Shown piece by piece: positions 26,106 through 35,187 of a stretch of DNA of 64,000 bases. This DNA comes from Bacteroides congonensis (GTDB lineage: Bacteria > Bacteroidota > Bacteroidia > Bacteroidales > Bacteroidaceae), in NCBI RefSeq assembly GCF_900130125.1, contig NZ_FQXY01000010.1, forward strand, positions 558,001 to 622,000. Direction: 5' to 3'. The translations under genes were made by a program, and so were the position numbers. The notes under the pieces are model-generated. The model did no database searches. It was not told the DNA's origin and saw only the letters and a program-made list of their open reading frames with translations. Position 1 is the stretch's first letter; every line of letters starts with the position of its first letter.

Positions 26106-29072
26106 ATGAACAGAGAATTTCTCCATAAGATTACCATATTAGGTTGTCTGCTTTTGCTAATCACCTCTTCCGTAGGGACTGACAAGGGCTTCCAGACACC
26201 GGAGCAATATGCCCAGATTGTACAGGAGCACTTTGCAAACGAGGAGTGGGAAGCGGGGAAAGAGATATTGGACGAGGGGCTTCAGAAATATCCGAATGTT
26301 TCCGACCTTGAATGGCTTATGGGAAAATACTGGTTTCATGAAAAGGACTACGACCAGTCACGTTACCATCTTGTGAAAGCTGTCGATGATAATTATAACA
26401 ATGTCAATGCCAAGCATTTGCTGGTAGACGTTGAAGATATAACAGAGAACTATTCCAGTGCGATTTGTTATGTGAACGAGCTTCTGGAAGTGAATCCGTA
26501 TTGGAGAGGTCTATGGCGGAGAAAGATTGAATTGTACCGCAAGCAGAACAACGATGTTGAAGCCGACCGCCTTTTGAAGCGGATCAATCAGATTTACCCG
26601 AATGACACCATTCTGAGGAAAGATTATATCTACAGCATGGAGATCGGTTATCAGCAGATGAAAAAAGGCGGTAACCGGAAAGAAGCGATCGAAAAGCTGA
26701 CGGAACTAATCAAAGTATCTCCCGATAACGAAGAATATTATCTGGACATTATCAATCTGCATTTGCAGGAAGGTAACAGGGAAGCTGCCTTGGGATGGAC
26801 GTCGAACGGTTTGGCTGTCCTTCCCGGAAGCGGTGCCCTCATCGTAAAAAGAGCTTCCATCCTCGGTGAATTGGCGCGTTATCCCGAAGCGCTGGCATTC
26901 ATGCGCGAGCAAATGAGAAGAAACAACAGTCCTGCCATACGCCGTATGTACAACGACCTGCTGATGGAAGCCGCCCGTGCAGAGAAGCAGCGGGATCCGT
27001 ATGTGCTGTATGGGATGGCTTACGAAGGCGGCAATAAGAACAAAGAAGCGCTAGACTATCTACTGAATACCTCGGTGACAAGGGGATATACCGATGACGC
27101 ACTGTTTTATATCAGAGAAGCCAAGAAGCAATATGGCAACTCGGACAAAGGTATTTTATATAAAGAGTATATGCTTTATCGCCAGATGAACGAGGACGAC
27201 CTCGCTTATTCCGCCTTGAAGAAGCTGTATGATATGTATCCCGATGACTATGACATCACTTTAGCCATGTCCGCACAGCACATGAAGAAGGCGGAAAAGT
27301 TAATGGAACTCGGACTGTATGCGGAAGCGTTGCCTCATGTGCTATTTGTTTCCCAAAGGCATTTTGATAACGAGGTCAATGGTGCGGCATGGGAAAAAGC
27401 ATTGAGTTGCTACATTAACATGAAACGTTACAACGAAGCACTGGCCACCCTGGACACCATCACCCTTCACTTCCCGGAATATGAAAACGGTACGTTGAAA
27501 AGGGCATTTATTCTCGATAAAATGGACAAGACCGAAGAAGCCCTGCAACTTTACCTGTCCGCCATCGAGCAAAGTGACGAGGATATGCGCATCTTCTACG
27601 TCATCGGATACGAAGAATTAGCCGTTCCTTACATCAAGAAATGCATGGAAGCGGGAGCTACCAAGAAAGCATATAGTGAAGCGGTCAAACTCGTCAGCCT
27701 GAATCCATCAAGTGATTTGGGATTACGGTATGCGATCAACTCCGCCGGTTTACTAGGAAAATACGATGAATTCGAGAAATATACGGAACAGGGAATCAAT
27801 TACTATCCCGAAGAGCCGTTCTTCCAGGCCAAAAGGTCGACCATTCTTGAACGCGACAAGAAGTATGAAGCTTCTTTGGAATTCCTGAAGCCGATACTCA
27901 ACAAGTATCCGAGCAACAAAGAGATTATCGGTGCCTTCTCGCAAAGCAGTGAATACCGTGCCTTGCAGTTGACAAAAGCGAAAGACCCTGAACAGGCTCT
28001 CGCCGTACTCGATACAGCCTTGCTTTATGACAGTCAGAACCGTTCGCTGAAGTACACCAAGGGAGTAGTATACGAAGCGAACAGACAGGCCGATTCAGCT
28101 TATTATTATCAGAAGTTTTATGAGCCGTCCATCATGGAATATCGCTCTTTCCAACGGCACTTATCGGGTCTAAGAAGCATGATGCTCAAGAATGAGATAG
28201 CATTGACTTATCTACGTGCACGCTACGGGGAAGAAGACATCATCACTTCCGTCGCAAGTGCCGAGTACACCCGCAAGAACCAAAAGAACACCTATACGGG
28301 ACGTCTCAACTATGCCGGAAGAAGCGGTTCGGCAAGCGACAGTATGGAAGCTGAAGAGCAGACACCAGGAGGGGTCGGCATCCAGGTACAAGGTGAATGG
28401 ACACATCACTTCTCGCCCAAATGGAGTGCTACGGTCAACGCAGCCCTCGCTACCAAATACTTCCCGGACATTACTGCCGATATTGCATTGAGACATTATC
28501 TCAAGAATGACTGGGAAATAGGCGCGCACGTGGGATATAGACGCGTAGCCGCCTACAACAAGCATTACGAATGGAACGACGATTTCTTTGCCGGCAGCAA
28601 CGGAGAGAACGGGTTCTTATTTACCGGTTGGGACGAGTCGAAGACAAACCTGCTCACCATCGGTGGAGAGGTAGCCAAGACCATCGAGGTAGTCCGGTTG
28701 AATACGAAACTGGATTTGCACTTCTTCAATTCCAGCTTCTATTACAATGCACAGATTGGCGCCAAATATTTCCCTGCCAATGACGGAAAGACGAATATCA
28801 ACGCCATGGCAAGCATCGGTTCGGCACCGGAAACAGCCGTACTGGATTATGCCCTGCCCGGCTCCTTCTCGCACACCAACACCATGGTGGGCTTAGGGGG
28901 ACAATATATGGTTAGTCCCAACATTACCATAGGCTTGATGGGCACCTGGAATACCTATTATAACCAAACGAATGCAGTGCGGGGGACGAGTCCGCTCAAT
29001 CGAATAGAGTCCATATCGACACGTTATAAAAACTTATACAACATCTATGCACAAATCTATATCTCATTCTGA
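26106..29072 (+). CDS. TPR-repeat protein with C-terminal YaiO-like outer-membrane beta-barrel
   Basis: A 988-residue exported protein. A short signal peptide (about 1-25) is followed by TPR-like helical repeats over about 30-700 (for example AIEKLTELIKVSPDNEEYYLDI, EALATLDTITLHFPEYENG, ALAVLDTALLYDSQNRSLKY). The last 250 residues are alternating strands of an outer-membrane barrel (GVGIQVQGEWTHHFSPKWSATV, NWEIGAHVGYRR-like, ending YNIYAQIYISF). A periplasmic TPR superhelix plus outer-membrane pore is the plan of PgaA, BcsC and AlgK/AlgE exporters. It follows the synthase by 31 bp and overlaps the next gene by 26 bp. It is likely the polymer exit channel. Confidence 0.82.
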   Translation: MNREFLHKITILGCLLLLITSSVGTDKGFQTPEQYAQIVQEHFANEEWEAGKEILDEGLQKYPNVSDLEWLMGKYWFHEKDYDQSRYHLVKAVDDNYNNVNAKHLLVDVEDITENYSSAICYVNELLEVNPYWRGLWRRKIELYRKQNNDVEADRLLKRINQIYPNDTILRKDYIYSMEIGYQQMKKGGNRKEAIEKLTELIKVSPDNEEYYLDIINLHLQEGNREAALGWTSNGLAVLPGSGALIVKRASILGELARYPEALAFMREQMRRNNSPAIRRMYNDLLMEAARAEKQRDPYVLYGMAYEGGNKNKEALDYLLNTSVTRGYTDDALFYIREAKKQYGNSDKGILYKEYMLYRQMNEDDLAYSALKKLYDMYPDDYDITLAMSAQHMKKAEKLMELGLYAEALPHVLFVSQRHFDNEVNGAAWEKALSCYINMKRYNEALATLDTITLHFPEYENGTLKRAFILDKMDKTEEALQLYLSAIEQSDEDMRIFYVIGYEELAVPYIKKCMEAGATKKAYSEAVKLVSLNPSSDLGLRYAINSAGLLGKYDEFEKYTEQGINYYPEEPFFQAKRSTILERDKKYEASLEFLKPILNKYPSNKEIIGAFSQSSEYRALQLTKAKDPEQALAVLDTALLYDSQNRSLKYTKGVVYEANRQADSAYYYQKFYEPSIMEYRSFQRHLSGLRSMMLKNEIALTYLRARYGEEDIITSVASAEYTRKNQKNTYTGRLNYAGRSGSASDSMEAEEQTPGGVGIQVQGEWTHHFSPKWSATVNAALATKYFPDITADIALRHYLKNDWEIGAHVGYRRVAAYNKHYEWNDDFFAGSNGENGFLFTGWDESKTNLLTIGGEVAKTIEVVRLNTKLDLHFFNSSFYYNAQIGAKYFPANDGKTNINAMASIGSAPETAVLDYALPGSFSHTNTMVGLGGQYMVSPNITIGLMGTWNTYYNQTNAVRGTSPLNRIESISTRYKNLYNIYAQIYISF

Positions 29073-31200
29073 CAAGCTTTGCCCCCTATTGGCGGGAATG
29101 ATATGCATTTGCTGTCTGCTATCCGGTTGCCGCATGCAGGCACGCACGGAGATGTTTCCATCGAAAGAAGGATACCTCATAACGATTGGCCAAGACCCGA
29201 CCGACAGAGATACCCGATGGGCCAAATACCTGTACGAGCATCTCAAGAAACGTGCAAACGACGATGAAATGGTGGCTTTTGGCGTCTCCGAGAAAGAGAT
29301 GTGGCATGTCATCATACAGATAGACCCTACGGCACAGGAAGGATTCAGAATCTCCCGCAAAGGAGCGGATATAAAATTGACGGCTTCCGACGACCGGCAT
29401 ATGTTATGGCTGCAATATCAGCTCATAAAAAAGATAAGTAAGGAAGACCCGCGCATAGACGGTTCCGACCTGCCGCCGGCACTGCTCAACCTGACAGACA
29501 CCTGCGGTACTTTTGCTTTCGATTATCAAAGCATCTACTCACCGGCCGGCCTGAATTCCGACTATACGGGAGTGATGGGACTCAACAACTTTGACGACAG
29601 TTGGGGGATATGGGGACACAACCTGCGAAAGGTACTGGGAGACAACACAGACAAAGTGTACGCCACCATTCATGGAAAGACAGACGACTCACAACTTTGT
29701 TTCTCTTCCCCCGAAATGTACACTCAGATTGAAGACTATATTGTAAATAACTTCGGTGAAAAGGGGAATTCCCGTTTTGTTATCGCACCGGATGACAATC
29801 CATACGCCTGCACATGTGCCAGTTGTACAGCCCTGGGAAATTCCGAGAAGAACGCGACACCTGCCGTCACTGAACTGGTACTCCGCTTGGCGCAACGTTT
29901 TCCCAGACATTTCTTCTTTACCACTTCTTATCTAAGCACACAACAAGCCACAGATAAGCAACTCCCCGCCAACGCAGGAGTAATGGTCAGTGCCATAGAT
30001 TTCCCGCTCTGCTGGATAGACAGCAAGGACGCACAGGAAAAGAAATTTGCCCAGCAACTGGAGAACTGGAAGAAAGTAACGAAGAACATCTATATATGGG
30101 ATTATATCAATAATTTCGATGATTACCTTACGCCTTTCCCCATATTAAAGATAGCCCAACAAAGACTCCAATTCTTCAAGAAAAACGGAGCCAGCGGAAT
30201 CTTCTTCAACGGAAGCGGATATAGCTACTCTTCTTTCGATGAAATGAGGACTTTTGTATTATCAGCACTCCTTATTAATCCCGAACAGGCGGTAGACGAT
30301 TTAATCAGAAACTATTTCAATCAGGAGTACCCCGTATCAAAGAAATGGCTGAGCGATTACTATATTGATTTGGAAAACAGCACCCAATCCGGGAAGAAGC
30401 TAGGTCTTTACGCAGGAATCCGGGAATCAGAAGGTGCCTATCTCAATCCGGAGAAATTCATCAAATTCTATGATGAAATGGGCCATTTTGTATCCGACGC
30501 CAAAGGGAAAGAACGCAAGAAGCTGCATGAGCTTCAGACAGCCCTGTCTTTTACACGGTTGGAAATGGGACGCGACCATAGTTACGATACTTACGGATAC
30601 GCCAAACGGAATGGAAAAGAAATCCAGACCGTTCCTCAGGCGCGGAAATGGGTTACCCAACTCAAAGAACATAAAGCATTCTCCGGAATGGAGTATTATA
30701 ATGAGTCTGCCAATGAAATAGACTATTATATAAAGGAATGGGAGCAATATATACTTGCTTCCGACATAAAAAAGGACTTATTCCTAGGGATTACACCGTC
30801 TTCCACTCCCAAAACGAACAAGAACAGTCTGAAAAGACTTACAGACGGCACACACGGTCTACCTGACAACTATCATTGCGGTTGGATTATCTTCCCGCAG
30901 GAAGAATGTACCATCGACTTGCCTGTGAAAGAAATCAATGAATCGGGAACAGTTTACATCAGCTTCCTGAATCTCCCCAGGCATCGCATATACGCACCGC
31001 AACAAATCGAGGTATCGAGAGACGGAGCAAGCTATAAGAAAATAAACCTAAGCCCGGATGATTCCGTTGAAAAGGGAGAAATGGAAAAAGCCGTTGTTCC
31101 CGTTGACTTGAACGGAACGGAGCTGTTAAGCATAAAAATCACCGGTACAAAAAAACCGGGAGCTCAAATTGGCATGGATGAAATTGCGTTCATTCCATAA
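29047..31200 (+). CDS. DUF4838 glycosidase-like lipoprotein of the exopolysaccharide operon
   Basis: A 717-residue lipoprotein (lipobox LLSGC). It overlaps the upstream barrel gene by 26 bp, which suggests translational coupling. After an N-terminal alpha/beta domain (about 40-130, like the N-domain of GH20/GH67/GH84 enzymes), a TIM-barrel-like DUF4838 region spans about 170-480, with FVIAPDDNPYACTCASCTALG, VMVSAIDFPLCWID, IYIWDYINNFDDYLTPFP and GIFFNGSGYS. The CTCASC cysteines may bind metal. A C-terminal beta-sandwich (about 590-715, discoidin-like) could bind glycan. By position it parallels PgaB or BcsZ, the periplasmic modifying or cutting enzymes of known systems. Catalytic activity is unproven. 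Confidence 0.78.
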   Translation: MHKSISHSDKLCPLLAGMICICCLLSGCRMQARTEMFPSKEGYLITIGQDPTDRDTRWAKYLYEHLKKRANDDEMVAFGVSEKEMWHVIIQIDPTAQEGFRISRKGADIKLTASDDRHMLWLQYQLIKKISKEDPRIDGSDLPPALLNLTDTCGTFAFDYQSIYSPAGLNSDYTGVMGLNNFDDSWGIWGHNLRKVLGDNTDKVYATIHGKTDDSQLCFSSPEMYTQIEDYIVNNFGEKGNSRFVIAPDDNPYACTCASCTALGNSEKNATPAVTELVLRLAQRFPRHFFFTTSYLSTQQATDKQLPANAGVMVSAIDFPLCWIDSKDAQEKKFAQQLENWKKVTKNIYIWDYINNFDDYLTPFPILKIAQQRLQFFKKNGASGIFFNGSGYSYSSFDEMRTFVLSALLINPEQAVDDLIRNYFNQEYPVSKKWLSDYYIDLENSTQSGKKLGLYAGIRESEGAYLNPEKFIKFYDEMGHFVSDAKGKERKKLHELQTALSFTRLEMGRDHSYDTYGYAKRNGKEIQTVPQARKWVTQLKEHKAFSGMEYYNESANEIDYYIKEWEQYILASDIKKDLFLGITPSSTPKTNKNSLKRLTDGTHGLPDNYHCGWIIFPQEECTIDLPVKEINESGTVYISFLNLPRHRIYAPQQIEVSRDGASYKKINLSPDDSVEKGEMEKAVVPVDLNGTELLSIKITGTKKPGAQIGMDEIAFIP

Positions 31201-31243
31201 AGAGCCCCCAAAAGAAATGACATTATAAAAAAGATTGGCAACT

Positions 31244-31759
31244 ATGAGTAAATCGATATTCTATATTCTCCTATTGACTGTACTTCCCTTCTGCTTCTCA
31301 GGATGCAAAAAGGAAGTGCAGCCTACGAGCATGACTATAAAGGATTCCATCAGGCACTATTACCCTATTAAACAAGGGCAACAGCTTGACATCATGTTCA
31401 CTGTAACCAATACAGGAGACGCTCCTTTGATTATCTCGGAGATGCAGCCTTCCTGCGGTTGTATCATTCTGGACAAAAGTTCGCATATCATCATACCTGA
31501 GGATGGTATCAGGCAATTCAAGGCAACCTACAACAGCATTAAGAATGTAGGAGAGGTTATTCACCGCATCCGGATTTACGGCAATATGCTTCCTCATGGA
31601 AGAGCCGAACTGAAATTCGACGTCAATGTAGTACCGGACGCTGATTATACGCGTGACTATGAAGAACTCTACCAGGAGTTCAACACTAAAAACGGTATTG
31701 TCAGAGAAATGGTGGACGGAAAAGAATCCGAACTGGGATACTACGTAGGAGAACCGTAA
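31244..31759 (+). CDS. DUF1573 lipoprotein, last gene of the operon
   Basis: A 171-residue lipoprotein from the ATG at 31244; the TTG at 31235 adds three residues ahead of the signal. The lipobox is FSGC. The DUF1573 Ig-like domain fills most of the rest (IMFTVTNTGDAPLIISEMQPSCGCIILD..., VIHRIRIYGNM), with the typical PSCGC cysteines. Such domains are common in Bacteroides envelope proteins of unknown role and may act in protein or glycan binding. It is 43 bp after the DUF4838 gene, and a convergent hairpin follows. Its part in the exopolysaccharide system is inferred from co-location. Confidence 0.82.
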   Translation: MSKSIFYILLLTVLPFCFSGCKKEVQPTSMTIKDSIRHYYPIKQGQQLDIMFTVTNTGDAPLIISEMQPSCGCIILDKSSHIIIPEDGIRQFKATYNSIKNVGEVIHRIRIYGNMLPHGRAELKFDVNVVPDADYTRDYEELYQEFNTKNGIVREMVDGKESELGYYVGEP

Positions 31760-31766
31760 AATAAGT

Positions 31767-31798
31767 AATAGGTAACAACCTATCACTTATTACCTATT
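31767..31798. terminator. Bidirectional hairpin between convergent genes
   Basis: AATAGGTAA pairs with TTACCTATT across a 14-nt loop, and a smaller TAGGT-AACA-ACCTA hairpin is nested at its left side. The position between the convergent DUF1573 and DUF4348 stops fits a shared terminator. Confidence 0.65.
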
Positions 31799-31805
31799 GT
31801 GTTTT

Positions 31806-32369
31806 CTAAGGATGAATCTCCTTGAATGTCGCATTCTCTTCTTTTACATGCTCAATGGTCTGTTTCAACTCTCCGACAGGTAAGTCATAGCCATACCACC
31901 CTGTATAGCAATCCACTACATACCATTTCCCGTCAGACGAAAGCTCGAATTCGACACGTAAGTCAATCTCCGATTCTTCATATCCCGCCTCGAATACCTT
32001 ATGTTTGGGCTCGTTCACCGTGAACTTGGAGACGTAGATGCCGCCCTCTTCCTGAGAGATGCGTTCTTCCTTCATGGTCTCACTATCCAGCAACGGCCAT
32101 TTTTCTTTGGTGAAAGGGAATGTTTTCTCAGTTTCGCCGTCATCTGCCAGTAAGGTAATCGGAGTTTTCAACGGAAACTTGATACGGGTATATTGGAATG
32201 CCGCACTGGAAGTAAATTTATCCAGAAACTTCTTGAAATCTTCCTGTTCCTGCACTGTCTCATTCCCGGCTCCGGACATCGAATCACTACCGTAGGAGTT
32301 TAAAGACACGCTCGCAAGCAACATACTGGCTAACAGACTAAACAAATACCTTTTTACTTCCATAATCAT
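31806..32369 (-). CDS. DUF4348 exported protein
   Basis: A 187-residue protein with a signal peptide (MEVKRYLFSLLASMLLASVSLNSYG); either the ATG at 32369 or the one two codons later could start it. The body carries DFKKFLDKFTSSAAFQYTRIKFPL, then EERISQEEGGIYVSKF and DGKWYVVDCYTGWYGYDL, matching the Bacteroides DUF4348 family as I recall it. It lies convergent to the exopolysaccharide operon and divergent from the next gene, with its own promoter-like box. No enzymatic motif is seen; the function is unknown. Confidence 0.7.
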   Translation of the reverse strand: MIMEVKRYLFSLLASMLLASVSLNSYGSDSMSGAGNETVQEQEDFKKFLDKFTSSAAFQYTRIKFPLKTPITLLADDGETEKTFPFTKEKWPLLDSETMKEERISQEEGGIYVSKFTVNEPKHKVFEAGYEESEIDLRVEFELSSDGKWYVVDCYTGWYGYDLPVGELKQTIEHVKEENATFKEIHP

Positions 32370-32418
32370 AAAATATCAGTGGTTCATTTCCGCTATATCA
32401 AGCATCACTTTCAGGGCA

Positions 32419-32426
32419 CAAAGATA
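32419..32426 (-). promoter_or_regulatory. Candidate -7 promoter box for the DUF4348 gene
   Basis: Minus-strand TATCTTTG, 50 bp before the DUF4348 start, exactly matches the Bacteroides -7 consensus. Confidence 0.6.
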
Positions 32427-32521
32427 ATCACAAGTTAAACATTCCCAAACAATGAAGTCCCGAAATAGGAAACACACAGTTAAACAAGCCTAAATAACAA
32501 ACCCCGGATGTGGGGTAAACT

Positions 32522-32529
32522 TATCTTTG
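32522..32529 (+). promoter_or_regulatory. Candidate -7 promoter box for the thioredoxin-fold gene
   Basis: TATCTTTG, 36 bp before the start at 32565, forms a divergent pair with the box at 32419. Confidence 0.6.
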
Positions 32530-32564
32530 AGGGTATTTATGTTAATCAAGAACATTAAATCAAC

Positions 32565-35180
32565 ATGCAAATGAAACATTTACGTCTTTTTCTTCTCTCA
32601 GGAGCCCTGCTCTTTTGCTGTATGCAGAACATCATTTATGCCCAGTCCGCCACTTTCCGGACAATCCCCGAATCTTTGCGGGGCTACTGGCAATTTAAAA
32701 CAAATAACGTATCCGACTGGAACGGGCCGCTGATCGGAGAGAACTTTGTGGAAGCTCTCTATACCGTTTTCCAAGTCGAACAGATGGAACAGGAAGCCGA
32801 CGGGAGTTATCTCTTCCACCTACAGAGTCCAAAGGGGGATAAAATGGATTTCCGATTCACCCCCCTCAGTGATAATAGCGCCATCCTTTTCTATGAAGGA
32901 TGGAAAGAACCCAAACACTGTGTACGCAAGCAAATTCCCGACCACACAGAAATGCTCTCTCCTACTATGCTGCCCGACATCATATATCAAAAATGGGTAA
33001 AAGGACTATCGGGAAACGTTCTCTATGAATTTACACGCGACGGTAAACTACTCAATGGCGGAAAGACATGGAACATCGTATCCGCCGGGCATTTTCTCAA
33101 TAAAGAGTATCGTCTGCTTGCCAAAAACGGTGAACGGTATAAACTGTTTTACCTCAGTTTCCCTTTCCCCGGCTCAATGAAAGTAGCCGCCGAATTACAG
33201 AGTGAAACAGTATTTCCCATCGCAACTTCCCGCCCCGAAGTATATGCCATCACCGGATGCCTGGTCGATCCGGCAACCGGAGACTGGGTCATCGGCTTTT
33301 TCGAGAATTTCGCCGTTTACCAATGCCGGTTCTGGGACTATAAATCGATACGGACTAAAAAGAACCGGACAACTATCTTGCTGAAAAACGGCACGGAGCA
33401 ATTGGAGATTCAAATGAAACGGGATAGCGAAACATCCTGTACATTAAAATTCGGAAAAGAAAAGCCACAGGCATACAACTTCTGCGACAGTCAACGCCTG
33501 CCTGATTATCCGCAAGCCGACAACACACCATTTGTTGACAACGGCTACCGGACAGACAGTGTGACGATTGCGGGATATCTGCGCAACCTGCCTTCCGACA
33601 GGCCTTTCGAAATAACCGTGCCCGATATGATTACCGGCAGAGAAGTGAAATATTACACAGACATAGATTCTTTGGGACGATTTTCGATCCGCTTTCCGGT
33701 ATTGAACAGCCACAACGCATTTATTGATTGGGGGCGCACTACTATCTGGACGTGTGTCGAACCGGGCGAAACCTACTTTCTGTTTGTGGATTTCGCAGAA
33801 AGAAAGAAGCTTTTCATGGGAGACAAATCACGGTTCCTCAATGAATTACTAACTTATGAAAGTCCCGGTGAACTCCTGAGCTACGACGAAGAGCAGAAAA
33901 GAAGCAATTCAGAGTACCTGCATAAAACACAAGAAAGAACCCGACGAAAAGTAGAATACCGGGAGAAATTTCTTAGGGAGCACCCCTTGCTATCAGACAA
34001 ATTCCGTTACTACACCGGGAACGCAATCCGTTACGACGCGGCATCCGGCCTCATGCAACGCCGCTTCAACGTCAATCGCAACAAGCAGGAACATCTGGAC
34101 AAGGAGTTTATGGACTACGTAGACTCAGTCTGTTATCCACATCCCGTACAGCCCTATACTCTTCTCAGAGACTACGGTTCTTTCATGAGAGATTATGTCG
34201 GATATCTGGGAGACATTGCTCCGGCTCATCAGAATATAAACATAACTCCGGCCGGATTGAAGGAGATTTACTATGAATTTGATGCCAAAGGAACGATTAA
34301 ACTGTCTGCCGAAGAGAAAACAGCACTTCATGATTTCTGCGAGATGCAGAAGAAGATTGACGGTTTGCAGGCTTCGAAAGCAGACTCTCTGGAAATAATA
34401 GCTTATGCCGAAAAGCTGAAACCGAATATTGATATCGTGCAGCACCTCGTAAACAGAGATAATCTTCTCAACGAACACATACAAACGGAGATGTACCTGA
34501 ACGCAATCAACCAGTCTCTAGCAATCATCGACTCCCTGCAAATGGATGCCGGCTTAAGAGAAATATTGAAGACCCACTGCTATTACGGAATACTTCAAGG
34601 CACTCACAAAGAGTTGCCGGACATACTTATGGACAGACTCAAGAAAGACGTATCCAATCCTTCCCTACTGGCTTACGTAATGAATCAACAACAGAAATAC
34701 GAGAAGATATCGAATAAAACCATCGAATACCCCGAAAGCCTGATGCCAAACGAACCATTGGCAGGTATGACGGACGGCGGGCAGTTGTTCCGTAAAATTA
34801 TCGAGCCATACAAAGGCAAGGTTGTTTATCTGGATGTATGGGGCACGTGGTGCGGCCCGTGCAAGGACATGATGCAGTATGCAGGAAATATCAAGAAGCT
34901 ATTTGCAGGGAAAGATGTAGTGTTCCTCTATCTTTGCAACCACTCTTCGGACAAATCATGGAAAAACATCATCAAAGAATATGGTCTGACCGGCAAAAGT
35001 GCCGTTCATTATAACCTGCCCGACGAGCAACAAAGCGCTATCGAGAGATTTCTTGGCGTACATTCCTTTCCCACCTATATGCTAATAGACAAGCAGGGGA
35101 ACATTGTAAACCGCAAAGCTCCCAGACCTGCAATGGAAGACCAACTTCTAAATGCAGTTTACAAGGAACTGGAGAGGTAA
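32565..35180 (+). CDS. Large exported protein with C-terminal TlpA-like thioredoxin domain
   Basis: An 871-residue exported protein (signal peptide to about 27, NIIYAQ). The long N-terminal region (about 30-320) looks beta-rich and is followed by a DUF4369-like sandwich (about 335-430, VTIAGYLRNLPSDRPFEITVPDM) and a helical region. A thioredoxin-like domain fills the last 130 residues with the active-site WCGPC (Cys763, Cys766) and a cis-Pro in HSFPTYMLID. Such Bacteroides proteins are periplasmic or outer-membrane-attached disulfide reductases of unknown partner. It is monocistronic and converges on the DUF2851 gene only 7 bp away. Confidence 0.82.
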   Translation: MQMKHLRLFLLSGALLFCCMQNIIYAQSATFRTIPESLRGYWQFKTNNVSDWNGPLIGENFVEALYTVFQVEQMEQEADGSYLFHLQSPKGDKMDFRFTPLSDNSAILFYEGWKEPKHCVRKQIPDHTEMLSPTMLPDIIYQKWVKGLSGNVLYEFTRDGKLLNGGKTWNIVSAGHFLNKEYRLLAKNGERYKLFYLSFPFPGSMKVAAELQSETVFPIATSRPEVYAITGCLVDPATGDWVIGFFENFAVYQCRFWDYKSIRTKKNRTTILLKNGTEQLEIQMKRDSETSCTLKFGKEKPQAYNFCDSQRLPDYPQADNTPFVDNGYRTDSVTIAGYLRNLPSDRPFEITVPDMITGREVKYYTDIDSLGRFSIRFPVLNSHNAFIDWGRTTIWTCVEPGETYFLFVDFAERKKLFMGDKSRFLNELLTYESPGELLSYDEEQKRSNSEYLHKTQERTRRKVEYREKFLREHPLLSDKFRYYTGNAIRYDAASGLMQRRFNVNRNKQEHLDKEFMDYVDSVCYPHPVQPYTLLRDYGSFMRDYVGYLGDIAPAHQNINITPAGLKEIYYEFDAKGTIKLSAEEKTALHDFCEMQKKIDGLQASKADSLEIIAYAEKLKPNIDIVQHLVNRDNLLNEHIQTEMYLNAINQSLAIIDSLQMDAGLREILKTHCYYGILQGTHKELPDILMDRLKKDVSNPSLLAYVMNQQQKYEKISNKTIEYPESLMPNEPLAGMTDGGQLFRKIIEPYKGKVVYLDVWGTWCGPCKDMMQYAGNIKKLFAGKDVVFLYLCNHSSDKSWKNIIKEYGLTGKSAVHYNLPDEQQSAIERFLGVHSFPTYMLIDKQGNIVNRKAPRPAMEDQLLNAVYKELER

Positions 35181-35187
35181 GCGGCAC

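Noticed and set aside
25169..26185. Long minus-strand open frame opposite the GT2 synthase
   Set aside because: It is antisense to all GT2 motifs and its translation shows no recognisable domain or signal peptide.
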